Assembly: GCA_034638255.1 (NCBI GenBank)
Contig: JAWPGT010000055.1
Location: 62,001 to 126,000, forward strand
Source: Coprinus comatus
Lineage: Eukaryota; Basidiomycota; Agaricomycetes; Agaricales; Agaricaceae
Direction: 5' to 3'
DNA length: 64,000 nt
Shown in pieces: positions 1-12,071 of the stretch. The stretch's first letter is position 1, and every line of letters begins with the position of its first letter. The notes beneath the pieces were generated by a model. The model did no database searches, had not been told where the DNA came from, and saw nothing but the letters and a program-made list of their open reading frames with translations. The position numbers and the translations under genes are program-made.

Positions 1-747
1 AGATAGGAAAAACCGGCACTTACTGTGCGCTACTCTGGTCCAGACTCCAGGTACTGCCCGAAACCATGGTTCATAAACATGATGATCAGAGCATCTGGGC
101 GCAAGATATGTGTGGTGCTTTCTCATGCCAATGTCATAGGGCCTCATAGGACATGATATCTGTTAGGTAGCAGCTTCTTTATTTCTGCTATCACATGGGG
201 TAGATGTGGAGGGTTACAGTTTCTTGCGGTTTTGGGAAGAATATTTAATGCCCTGAAGCGCTAATCCTTGCTCTTTGAAATACAGCAGCCGGGTAAGCGA
301 CATCACTACGCTGAATGATGCATTGATGTATTGACAGCCACTCAGTGTTCTCGTGCTCCGTGGGTCCATGTCCGCGTTCCGCATGCTAACCGAAATGGCA
401 GGGGCGACTCGAGAAATTTTCAGAGTTAACACCAGTGGTACGTCCTTGTATCCTCATAGTGGACTTGTTTTAATGTTCCTTCTACATTATAGGGGTTCTT
501 CAAGAAATTCCGGACTCTATGAGACCCAGAGTAATGGGTTTCAAATGCGTTGTTACAAACTTGCGATCATAGGCAATACACGTCCATAACACTATAACCC
601 CATTCGGCTGACCCACACTAAACCACGGAAATTACTCATTACCATCCCAAGATTCCAATTCCTTTAAAAATGCACGGGTTCCGTTGTTAAGGCTTCCGCC
701 TTGTTCTACCCCATCCCATCCCGCCTCCTCCTGCCTCCTGCGTCGAC
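1..747. other. left edge, no assignable gene
   Basis: No gene is supported here. A minus-strand open frame between 432 and 214 could be the last exon of a short gene, because its composition is protein-like and it ends in a basic tail. I recognise no family in it and see no convincing upstream exons. The final 90 bases hold the pyrimidine-rich leader of the MFS gene that starts at 748. Confidence 0.4.
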
Positions 748-3071
748 ATGGACCACGGGAATGCTGCCGAAATAATCAGGGTTGAAGAGCCACTTCAAAC
801 TGTGGAGCTCACTGATCCGTCTATTAACCCAACTAGACTTGACCTGCAAAGCACTTCAGATGACTCTCTTCAGCAAGTGACCATCATTGAGGAGTCCGAA
901 AAGGAGAAAGAGAAGTTGGATGGTGTTTCGAAAGATTCTGGGACGATATATGTGAGTAAATATACCATCTTTACCATTGGCTTGTTTTTCTAAACATTTA
1001 TAGGTTGATTTCGAACCCAACGATCCCAGAAATCCTATTCACTACCCGTACGCGAAAAAATGGGCGATCACCTTACTTGCTTGTTTCTCAACACTTGTAG
1101 CATGTGAGATACTTTTCATTCTCGTTGCTTCACTCCAGTCACTCAAAACCTATACCACACAGCTTCAACTGCATCGGGTTACAATATGGGATTCGGCTCG
1201 ATGACCCGCGATCTGAATGCAACGGAATTTCAGGCCACCCAAGGCCTGAGTATGTACGCGTTGGGCTTCGGAATTGTACCACTTGTGACAGCCTCATTCA
1301 GTGAAGAGTTTGGAAGGCAACCTCTTTATTTCTTCTCTGGAATAGGCTTTCTGTTGATGTACATCATGGTTGGGCTGTGCGTATTTCCCAAAAACTCGAC
1401 ACAAATTCATGTTATTAATAAAAATCAACATCACAGAGCAAAAAATATTCAAACTGTCATTGTTGCACGCTTCCTTCAAGGTGCTTTCGGCTCAACAGCA
1501 GCAACTATGGTCGGTGGCACAATTGCGGATATCTGGAATCCTGCTGAGTGCGTGTACTTCATCGATTTATATTGATAATTCTTACACACATTTTCTAGGC
1601 GTGGATTGCCGATGTCCATGTTTTCTATCGTTGCTTTGGCAGGAAATGGTGTTGGCCCAGTTATTGCAGGTTGGATTGAAATGAACCCTCGTTTAGGGTG
1701 GAGATGGATTCAATGGATTCAACTCATGTACGTTCTCGGTTTCATTACTTATATCCGATTGGTATTGACCCACTCTCAGGTATGCCGGCACCTATGTAGT
1801 CCTAATTCCTTTCGTCCTTCATGAGACGCGTTCTACTATTATCATCACTCGTATTGCTCGCGCCATGAGGAAAAAGACTGGTGACAATCGATACCGCGCC
1901 CGAGTGGAAGATGAGCGCCCAAAGCTCAGGCAGCTCATTTGGATCTCTTGCACACGCCCTGTCTGTGAGTACATGCGTTCGCACATTAATCTCCAACTAA
2001 TTATTTATTAGACCTCATGATTACCGAGCCCATCGTAGCGAGTTTTAGTGTAAGTGTACCGTATGTTATTCATCCATCCCATTTTAATTTCGAATTTCTC
2101 TTCTAGTTATGGTTTGGGTTTGCTTGGGGTGTTAATTACTGTATGATTGAATCGATTGCCATGGTATTCACCACTCTCCATGACTTTACTATTGGTCAAG
2201 TTGGTCTCGTTTTCATTTCCATGATGTATGTTTCCTATACTTCTTGTCTATATTTTGAAAGAAAGCTAATGCTCAAAACTAGTGTCGCTCCCCTACTTGG
2301 ATTCGGCACCAACTTCTATCAAGAGTACCTCTACAAGCGATACTTCCCAACCAAAGGTCCAGAATCCCGTTTATTCCTCGCTATGGCCGCCGGTGTCATC
2401 CTTCCGAGTGCCATGTTCATCTACGCATGGACTTCATTCCCTTATATTCACTGGATTGCCCCTGTCATTGGTATCACGGTATGTATTATGAACGATGTCG
2501 GAACGATCGTCTCACACATCACCAACAGACTTTTATTTGGGGTATCTTCATGATCTATACTGCAGTATTTTCGTATCTTGCAGATTGGTAAGTGCCGTTT
2601 CAGAACGGCTTCTGGAACACTACCTTATGACTATGTTATATAAAATAGTTATGGTCCATTCGCATCATCAGCTTTGGCTGGCCAGAGCTTGGCTCGTAAG
2701 TTACACCATTTCGTTCCGGTCACCTTATCTGTTTTCTCACCCATCTTCAAATATTGTAGGTAACATAACTGCCCTATCCTTCCCACTATTCACCCAGCAA
2801 ATGTACACTAAACTCGGTATTCCATGGGCCAATACTTGTTTGCATTCATTGCTCTCGCTTTAATGCCCATTCCTTTTGTAAGAGTTTTACCGTAAACTTT
2901 CCACTTTTGAAACCACGACTAATCAACTATGCCTTTTGACAGGTTCTGTTCTTCTGGGGTCCTCAGATCCGTAGGAGAAGTAAATTTTCTCGCGTTGTCA
3001 TGGATGCTGAAGAAGCTAAGGCTGCTGAAGAGGCAAAGGCGGCAGAGAAAGAGAAAGAAGCAACTGTTTAA
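748..3071 (+). CDS. MFS transporter (polyamine/drug:H+ antiporter-like, DHA1 type), probable frameshift near the C-terminus
   Basis: This is a plasma-membrane major facilitator that would export small molecules by proton antiport. A cytosolic acidic N-terminus leads to the block DPRNPIHYPYAKKW just before TM1, the usual start of fungal TPO/caffeine-resistance-type MFS proteins. The loop EEFGRQP, the helix ARFLQGAFGS and the segment GWIEMNPRLGWRWIQWI follow in the expected order. About ten introns splice in phase, for example donors near 951, 1105 and 1376. The last TM segment continues as LFAFIALALMPIPF, and the tail is Lys/Glu/Ala-rich (EEAKAAEEAKAAEKEKE). The frame slips near 2834-2838: ANT is followed by TGT TTG rather than TTG TTT, so one base appears to be missing. 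The downstream exon and stop at 3069-3071 fit only the shifted frame. Substrate unknown. Confidence 0.85.
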
Positions 3072-4890
3072 GTTCTCTCTTTTTATCTTTTTCTTTCTCG
3101 CTCTGGTTCATCTAGCTCTTTTCCCTTGCCCTTTCTTGTCTTCTACGACTCATTCTGGGTTCATTAACCATATGTCCTTCAAAAACCTGCAAGCATCAAC
3201 TCCATGCCTCGAACATTTTCCTTTGCATTTTCAATTTGAAAAGCATCTAGATTTATTATCCATTGTATTTTAGTTTACTTTTATGTAGTCACTTGTCGTT
3301 AAACTGTACCGCAACCACCGTCCTCGTCGCATCCAATAATGTACACACCTGCGTACTTCCGACTTCTGTAGTTAGTGCACATATATATCCAATCGAATCG
3401 ATTGGAGATTCGAAGTCGCATCACCATTTTGTGTCATATGGGATGGTGAAACTTCTAACTTTCCTCGTTACATTTTTGACAGGGAAAGTTATTCTTTCGA
3501 ATTGCTCTTTCAAACTTGAGTTTGTTACTGTACGATATTCCTAATGTACATACAATGATCTGTCGTCGTTTGTGTTGGACATTACATCACATGACGTAGT
3601 AGTAGATATATAATGTCTTCACCAGCGTTAATATATCTTAACCTCGTAACATCATCATCTCCAGAATCTTATGGTTTCTATCTGTTAAATTATATTACCA
3701 AGTTTTCACACACTTTTGGATTAGGGTAGCGGTCCAAATACAGCAGTGCACTAAGATACGTCATAGAGCTTCAAGAATCAACTTAAGATAAATTCCGGCA
3801 ACTTGGTTATACTTACTCGTGGCGGACAACTCCTTCACCTGGCCGCTCTGCCCCAACAACTGAGTAACTCCGCACTGACATCACCGTAGTATCTCCATCA
3901 TTCTAGTGCGAATGGCTAAGTGACTAGTGACATACCGTGTATCTACCATAAGATCCAGAATTCAGACTCATGATCTTCTAATAGTTTAGCAGTGGCTCAG
4001 AACATCCCGGTTATGGACATTTATCTGTCAGGTTCAATTAAGATTTGCGTGACTTGTTGCCTTCGTTAATGCGATGTTCAGTGTCGTACTTACGTACCTA
4101 GCAATGACCAAATGACCGGTCGCCAAAATAAGATGTCGACCTAGTGATACAGATTCCGCGGAAATGGCACCCCCGTGGATTATTGTTATTTTTTTCCAAC
4201 AGGGATTCTGGAATACTATACAAATTACATTCATCTTTAACGCCTAAAGCTAGAACCACCGTTAAACGACCTGTTTTTGTTTTTGATTTGAGGGTGGATG
4301 ATTTCAAAAGCCATACTCTTCATTTTGTCCTTGGCATGAGTTTCTATTATCCTCTGTATTCTGGAAAGGGCTTGGAACACACTTTTGAAATTGAAAAATG
4401 ACAACGGCTAAGTACTCATGTACTCAGTTTACTCTAATAATGTGATGGGTACTATAACCGTATACACAATTAGTTAGATGTTTGCCATCATGTTAAGTAC
4501 CACTTTGGTATTACTTTGAGGTTCAAGCTGTCCGTCACACTCTTTCGATAGAAAGTAGTATCTAAGAGACGTTGACGCTTGATATTATACTATAATGTTG
4601 GTGTCTTTGTGCTGTTTACTCTCAAACTTATGTAATTAGTTAGTATGGTGTCGGAACTAAGGATACTAACGTTGAATAATATTCTTCAACTCATACAGTA
4701 CGTGGTACTGAGAAGCCGTATAGCATTTCCTTTACTAGCCACCGTCTTTTGGTCTCAGTATCCCACTTTCATACACCGGTCAACTAGAATACAATTCTAG
4801 TCTTTGCAATATGAATTATCCTAAGCTCTATGTGCGACGTTCAGCATTTCATGTCAAGAGAACAGTAACTAGCTGAGGTAGTATCCGGTT
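3072..4890. other. intergenic, no gene seen
   Basis: This stretch holds the MFS 3' untranslated region and A/T-rich spacer. The open frames here are short and resemble no family. I see no RNA gene or repeat worth naming. Confidence 0.6.
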
Positions 4891-4895
4891 GGTGG

Positions 4896-4902
4896 TATAA
4901 AA
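4896..4902 (+). promoter_or_regulatory. TATA box of the small secreted protein gene
   Basis: TATAAAA lies 60-66 bases before the ATG at 4962, in a position usual for fungal core promoters. This supports 4962 as a real start. Confidence 0.55.
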
Positions 4903-4961
4903 GGTCTTGTGGTTCATCGGCGAAATGCAGAACAAATCCACTCGTTCTACTTACCGCAAAG

Positions 4962-5497
4962 ATGAAGATTTCAGTCACTTTCGTCCCTCTTGCCCTCGTT
5001 GCTGCCAGCATGGCTAATCCGCTGTTGCCCTTATTGGAGCTTCATGCCCGCCAGACCCCACCTCCCCCTTCGTGCAATCTTTCCAGTAAGTCGATAATGC
5101 AGAAACTCATAATACTCAGTCCTATAACCGTAACTATAGATTGCCTCCTTACCATTGCTCGAAGTGTACTTGGGATCATCCAGCCTTGCCAGGCTGCAGG
5201 TGCTTCCCTTCAAACGGTGACTGATGCTCAACGTCAAGGTCAACAACCTTGTGGGTATACTCAGAGAGAACATATGTTTTCACGCTGATAAACAATTACA
5301 ACGTAGCTGCGTCCGCTTCTCTTGGCCTTGCGAATAACGTTTTCCAATGTGTCGCTGCTTCTGTTGGCGCGGGCCTTTCCATTGTGAGTTAACTCTCCAC
5401 TATTCATTCCTAGGTGCTGATGTCGTCAAGCCTGGAGCGTGTGAGAATTGCCCTGGAGCCGCACGACCATAGTGCCTTGAGCTATTACTGTGGCTAG
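4962..5497 (+). CDS. small secreted Cys-containing protein
   Basis: The first exon gives a clear signal peptide (MKISVTFVPLALVAASMANP) followed by a short Pro-rich linker (RQTPPPP) and CNLS. Exon 2 starts at 5140 and reads NCLLTIARSVLGIIQPCQAAG, ending with QQP. Exon 3, from 5307, reads SASLGLANNVFQCVAASVGAGLS. The alternation of Cys with small hydrophobic stretches is like short mushroom secreted proteins, including those labelled fungal calcium-binding (CBP1-like), but I am not certain of that family. The second donor must be GTGGGT at 5251 to keep frame, and the last exon after 5413 can be read in two frames. One ends at 5497. The other, richer in Cys (ACENCPG), ends at 5472. A small indel is therefore possible. 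A TATA box precedes the gene. Confidence 0.6.
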
Positions 5498-8400
5498 CCT
5501 GTTCGTCCTTGCGTTGTTGTATGTAGAATTGTTGAATCCGAATGCACAATTGTTGTCTTGTCATGAAGTTATGGACCTCTAAATGCCAATATGCAAAAAT
5601 CTAGATCAAGTAAGTTACAGATGCCTTACACGATCATAAAGAGAAAGAAACTTCATGAGTTGATTATCTTCTAATGTTAAATGTAAAATCATGGAGTGAC
5701 TTATTGGGCAGGGATCGTAGCCATCTAAAACAAACAATGAACGGGCCGGAATTACCGCAACTGACGGCGTTTTAGTAAGACCAATGCGGACCTACCACCC
5801 AGGATCAAAGAGTTAACTCCCTAATCGCAATATTCAACCGGTCCACTCGGTGTCTTGCTAAAGAGTTAACTTTGGCGAAGTATGAAACAGAATATGACCT
5901 GTTATTATTCAGGTTTTTTTTATGCCTGTAGTAAGTTGGCCGACTGCCGTGGTCTATGTGATCATTCTCTGTGTCCTTTGTCTAAAAAATGGATGGTAAT
6001 TGGACTATCATACACACGTATTTGAACTCTAATCCAACGTTCATCGTCCAAGATCAGCGATCCCCGATCAAAGTTAATCCTTTTCAAATTGAAGCTCAGT
6101 ATTGCTCTTCTATATAATCCATCTATGCCCCCCAGCATGCTCGGGTACTTACTTGACTACCTGCGGGAGTACAAATAACTAGGAAGCTTGAGTTATACCC
6201 CTAACTCCGAACATGGAAAGGGGATCGGTTTACCTCCACTGCTTTCCTAGCTCGTTTCAACACTCAGCACCTCCCAAGGCTGGTGCTCACCAAAGAAGTC
6301 CGAGTTTACAATAGTCTAGATATGAGTCTCACAGTGATTATTATCGTTTGTAGAATATTTAGTACCGTGTGTTACCGGGTGTCCACGGTTGTCGAGTCTC
6401 TGTTCGAACTCTGTGATTTTTCAGCAGTCTTTCAGTATGACTTTGACCTGGGAAGAAAGTAGGTATGTGTTTGAGAAGTCCTTGAGAGTCCCGATCTTTC
6501 TCAGGTTCTTGAGCTCAATTGAATGACTCGGACTTCGGAGGCTGTAAAACTTGAGCAACGATCGAGACTGATTCAGGGCTAATACTACTACTGCATCTTT
6601 ACGTGCCACCACTTGGTCACGGTGCTCAATTATATTTCGCTGAATTCTAAAATTTAGATTGCGTAAACCAAATAATGTCGCTTTTTCCCCGATTTCGCCG
6701 TTCATACCTAAGTATTCTTGAATTCTAAACTATAGAAACGAATGTTGAAGTGTCCCGTTTATTGATCGATTTAACATACACTCTGGCAATGGGCTTCTCA
6801 GATATCTTAACAGTGATACCGTGTTTGTAGAACCTGAAGGGCGGGGCCGACTTCGGACAATTTCCAAAAATGGTGTGCGAAATGAACCCAAAATGTGTTT
6901 CATAAAGCTGTAATACTTACTCTGGACTTTGCAAGGAGCACCGCCGATGTATTACCGCAGCCAGACATTACTGTCAAGTTCTCTATGTACGTCATACTCT
7001 GAATCTTTCGTATCTTCGAGTACTTGTGTAGAGTAGTATATCCTGACTCGGTCCGAGTTGATGCGAGGTATGGGCAGGAAAGTGCACCAATTTTGTGGTG
7101 AGAATTCCAAGTTCAAGCATCTATGGCTTATGCGTCTTCATATTGGTCACAATGACCTGAGAATGGGAGTGGACTCTTGTGGCTGTCTGAGTAACTCTTC
7201 GTGAATCCAAAAATTCACATGGTACCTCGGTAGTTTCTTCCTGAAGCGTTGTTGCTAACGTTCGAGTCTCAACGTTATTATCCTAGGCTCGAGGATGCCA
7301 ACAGAAGTTGGGGCCATCAGATGAATTATTAATGAAGAATTCTCGCATAATGATTTTTTCTTAAGAATATTTATTCCCTTCATCTCTGTGAACTCTTACT
7401 AGCTCTTAGGCCGATTGGATCCAATTGGTCGGCGGACATGATCATGGTCCATCCCATGTGGCTCATTACTAGCAGCACTAGGACTTGATGGATCTAGTGG
7501 ATTACCCTGATTTTACCAATCAGCAAGGCATTTTCCTGATATGGTGGTCGAAGAAAGGTACGATCATCTTCTCGTTATGATACCGTTCGTCGATCCTCCA
7601 CCTGTCCTCCACACTACAATTCATCCAAAAGATTCCATTCAATTTAGTGTCAACTACGCCCATGGAATGTATACTTTGTGTACACGCACTTTATATGATA
7701 GATGCTAGTTCAAGGGTCACTCAAACAGTTCGTAGCCCCAAGAGAATCAGAAGGGTATTTGGCACATGTGCGAGAGAATTCCTACGATCACAGATCTCGT
7801 TGACATGACCCTTTTTACAAATACATCCGTCCCTTGACATCGTCGGTGGTGTTTAAAAAGAACGTAATCTGATTTCATCATCTTGTAAAATGAACTTGAG
7901 TTCGTGTGCCTGGGTTTTCAACCTGAAAATGGAAGAGGATCCTAACACGCGATACGTCGTTCCATACGTGTTTACTCAGATGAATAACATCCTCACAATG
8001 CCGACTCTTTCGCAAGCCTGCTAAATACGTTTTTTTTTTTGAGTGTACTCATTGGTGTAAGCCCAGGTTCACGGTCCGGCGGATCCAAACATAGTACGTC
8101 TCTCTTTGTCATAGGACCTACCTCCCTTTCACGTAACCATCGGACCACAAAACGATCCAACACACCATATAATGATCACCACAGTTGAAGAAATTAGACC
8201 AGGGAAGATGTATGATAAGAATTTTCATCTGTTCTAGTGCAATTTTCTGTTCTGGCTTACCCTTTATAGTGTGACCTAATGCCGGGGAAGAAACCAGGGC
8301 TGCCGAAAGCTTTGAAACTTGAAACAGTGTGTTGTATCTTTTTACCTTTTTCGGTTTAATAGCACAGCTTTTTGTCAAGTAATTGGGAATTTCCTTGCCG

Positions 8401-9200
8401 ATCATGTGCGCTTGATTATCCCTGATTTTCGTCTTAATTCAAATCAATAAATTCTTACCAACCCTGAAATCGATGTGTAACGCTATTGCTTAGCAATACA
8501 GATAAAAGGGGGTTTTGTTGAGATAAATGACTTCCCATGCCCCAACGAGTCTGGACTCTGAGATCTGACCATTAGGACTTGATTTTATTATGCTGGCAAC
8601 ACGGAGTATCCTCTATTGTAATATTTTCCCAAAACACACACGTACTACTGGCGGCAGTAAGATTTATACATAACCTCTGTTCATCACACAGTTCTAAATT
8701 TATAATGACCCCGCGCTCGCCGTATAACCCGCCAATCTTATTTGTATTTGAAAGTTAACTCCATCATCATACATCATGATCAAAAATGGCATCAAAACAA
8801 GCGACGTCCTCACCCCTCACCCGGACTCCTCCCAATTTCAAATACATATTCCATACTTCGTGTTAGCGATTTTCCGATTCCGCAGCAGCAGCTTCTTTAA
8901 ATGATCATCATGCTGTTAACTCAGTATAGAGTTAGCGATACGTGTGACATCTTCATTATATCCGTTATCTGAGAAAGTCCTCTTATTACATTATGCTGTA
9001 GATCCCATGGGTTTTTATCAGTTCCTTTACACATGCTATCCATTGGCCATCATCGTCCACGTCACATACCCAGGCTCTCTCTCCAATTCTCCTCATTTTA
9101 TTTTCGCATAATTCATACTAATCAATCATCTCAACTCCCGAAACATCTCAATTGGGAAGAGAAGAATCCATATTTCTTTTTAGCGAAAGAGGAGATCGGT

Positions 9201-9226
9201 AGTCAAGCTAGTCAAGTTAGTCAAGT
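9201..9226. repeat. short tandem repeat, AGTCAAG unit
   Basis: Three copies of AGTCAAG separated by CT and TT form a 9-base-period minisatellite. Confidence 0.8.
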
Positions 9227-9463
9227 CACACTTTGACATTATCACCTCTTTTTCTTCTTCTTCCCATCAGAATCTTTCCACCCTTAGGCTCGCTTGTCAA
9301 AGTGAAAAATGTAAACGCATAATAAAAATCGGCATCGTTGCGAGAGGGTCCGAGGGGGACTTTATTTAAGAGAAGGAGCGCTGTAATCGGCATCTTGTAC
9401 TTATTTAATATACTATACACTTAACTCGCTCTCATGAAAAAGAAAACCATAGAAACAAAATGC

Positions 9464-9480
9464 AAAAAAAAAAAAAAAAA
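9464..9480. repeat. A17 homopolymer
   Basis: Seventeen consecutive A. It could be a relic of a retroposed poly(A) tail or simple slippage. No coding remnant is visible just upstream. Confidence 0.85.
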
Positions 9481-10570
9481 CAGAGTCTATGAATAGCGTG
9501 GAACTATCAGTATCAATGTCACTACAAATCTCATCTCATTATAAATACTTGATACTCATACTCTGCCCAATTCTGAGTGACATGTATGCTAAGAGAACAA
9601 ATGTCCTTTCACAGTACTAGATGATTGTTGAACGTTTTTTGAAACTCGAAACATGGTCATTTTTCTGATGGAATCTTATTACTACTTAGTACTAGTTATT
9701 TAGGCGCAAGTAAGCGAAGTTGATTATCACTGGCAATTCTACGGGAGAAGGTTGTCTAACATTTGAATGTATTTGAAAGAGCCTCGTAGGATATATGTGC
9801 TTTTTGGAGTTTGTGTGGAACTTGTCGTCACCAAAAAATGACTCAATGATCAAGTTTAACGCGTAGTATGGGTTTTCAATGTTTAAGTTGAATTTATGAT
9901 AAAGGAAGAGTTTCATATTGCTATTGCCATGATTGAAGAAGGTTGAATTAATTAATATACGGTACATAGTAACTCCTATTATCTTGGATGTTTTATATAT
10001 CACTACTCATCACATGGGTATATATCACTGAAAGATAACGAAAATCCTGAAACCCGAAAAAAAGACGAACTCAGAGAAACATTTATGGCACACCACCGTG
10101 TTACTTACTTACTAGAAGAGAGTAAGGGGTAACTCCTCGACTCCCGATATTACCTTAGCGAGCAATCATAGATCCGAGTCGACAAGTGATCGCCTCTGAT
10201 GACCCTTCCAAAAACCCACAAGGTACAAAGAGCATCTATCAGTAGCAATTACATATAGCAGGTGCTACCTAATAAAAATAAAATCCACGCCCATGTTTCC
10301 AGGTTTCAGCTCAATCGAGGGAGTACCTTTTTGTTGGAGAGAAAAAGCTAAACTTGAGAATTTGTCCATAAGACACAAAAGATGTTCATGTGGTTTACAT
10401 CTGTCAAATTTGAAATAATACTTCACAATAATGAAGATGAAGATCTTCATCATAAGAGAATGCCGCTCCCGGGTCGTTAATATTATCGTCACATTAGAGC
10501 GCTCATACATGCGTGGTACAGACTCGATGCATCGTAGGAGAAATGTTGATGGTTAAGTTGAAAATGTCGA

Positions 10571-10605
10571 TCAAGCTTCAAGCTTCAAGCTAGTCCCGGT
10601 CCGGG
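10571..10605. repeat. TCAAGCT x3 followed by CCCGG-T-CCGGG inverted repeat
   Basis: Three direct copies of TCAAGCT (10571-10591) run into a GC-rich inverted repeat at 10595-10605 whose core is CGG-T-CCG. The only comparable GC palindrome I noticed lies at 60550-60562. Confidence 0.7.
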
Positions 10606-12071
10606 CGCCCGCCGTAAAATCATTGAAAGCACCATCTCACCAATTTTTAGTGATGGGTTATGCGGGGACACTTCTTTGATTCATCACCATCATTTGTATT
10701 AACCTTTCATGATATTATGGAACATACGCATATAGGTATGGGAAATGAGTTGGCATTAAATAATAAATATCTATTTCTAGGACACTCGGTAGGAAATTCA
10801 ACTGCAACATCACGGAGCTAATATGTAACTTTAAAAATATCATTGAACCATACATATTTACGGGTATCCAGGAGAAGGTTTAAGGGGGAAGAAGAAACTG
10901 GAATGAATTGGGAGAACCGTCGATACCATTTGTACTTTCGTTACGCGGAGAAAGGAAGTAAATGGCACTGCCGATGGGTTTTGATTACTACTACCTACAT
11001 AGTTGAGATCTCCCCTCAGCTTCTTTTTCAATTCTTCCCCAGATGTCCTAATTAGTACTCTGGCATTTTTATCTCGGAGGTATGAAATGGTCGACAGTTT
11101 TGGAGTCGGAGCATGGGTTGGTTAGTTGAGATTCCCTTGAGCGAGAGCGACAAATTCGTTACCACAATCACAAAACTTACCGTATGTATAATGTTCAGTG
11201 TTTCAACCACTACTCGTCATAACGATTTTATAATTAATTTCATCTTCATAATCTATCCATCTGTCATTTGACTGGCAGGCTGCTGCGGGCCACGTTCTTA
11301 CTTCTTACTCTTGCGACTCGAGGCCTCGATAAACACCTGACAAGACCTGCCAAAAGCCTTAAGGAGTACCAGTAGATGTCACAGATCCGAGGTTAAATGC
11401 CAGTCTCAATTAAATGTATTCGGATCCAGATTGCTCATCGCCTTAGAAATCCATTTCAAGTTCGATTTGATCTCCGTCTTAAACTGAAGGAGGTAGGTAA
11501 CGAGTAATGAATAGTAAGCAAATTATACTGAAGGAGCTACCTAGGTAATTGAGATTTAGTCACCCACTGCATAACAATGTGGTACCAGTATACTACTTCT
11601 TACGTTCTTTATCAGGATAAATGTTTCTTATTTCCACTATATATGGCAAATTTCGAAAGTTGAAACAGAGAGGATTAGTAGAGTTGAGATGAAAATGCAT
11701 TGTACTCGTGCTCAATTCAATTCCGGCTGAGAAGTGGCAACGATACTCCAAAAGTATTGGGTATATTGCAACAAGAGAGATAATGACCCAAAACACATGA
11801 ATCCGTAAAGTAGGGCGTAAGTATGATTACCAGAGAAAAGGTTTGAACGAAAATAGGGATATTAGGGAACACAATATCAACATCAAAAAACAAATAACAG
11901 AGCGGGTAGTTTTTCTTTCTTTTAGACAGCAAGGGACGGGGACTGAGTGCAAGATACAGTAATTTCAAATTGCAAAAACAAATTCCAATCATGATCAATG
12001 AAGTTGAATATATAATAAAAGTCCAAGGTTTTGACATGTGCCTAGAAGTGAAAGGTCTTAGAGTGACAGGC

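Larger units (their letters stand above)
5498..12071. other. 6.6-kb gene-free stretch
   Basis: No open frame here has convincing coding character, splice-compatible neighbours or a family motif. Longest frames are about 100 codons and look random. It holds minor simple repeats (9201-9226, 9464-9480, 10571-10605) and a run of T at 8031-8040. It lies downstream of the C2H2 gene. Confidence 0.55.

Noticed and set aside
6360..6440. Possible tRNA because of a TTCGA-containing stretch resembling a B box
   Set aside because: No matching A box, acceptor stem or cloverleaf could be drawn. No other convincing tRNA was seen in the window.
9464..9480. A17 run as the tail of a LINE or processed pseudogene
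   Set aside because: No coding remnant or target-site duplication could be recognised nearby.
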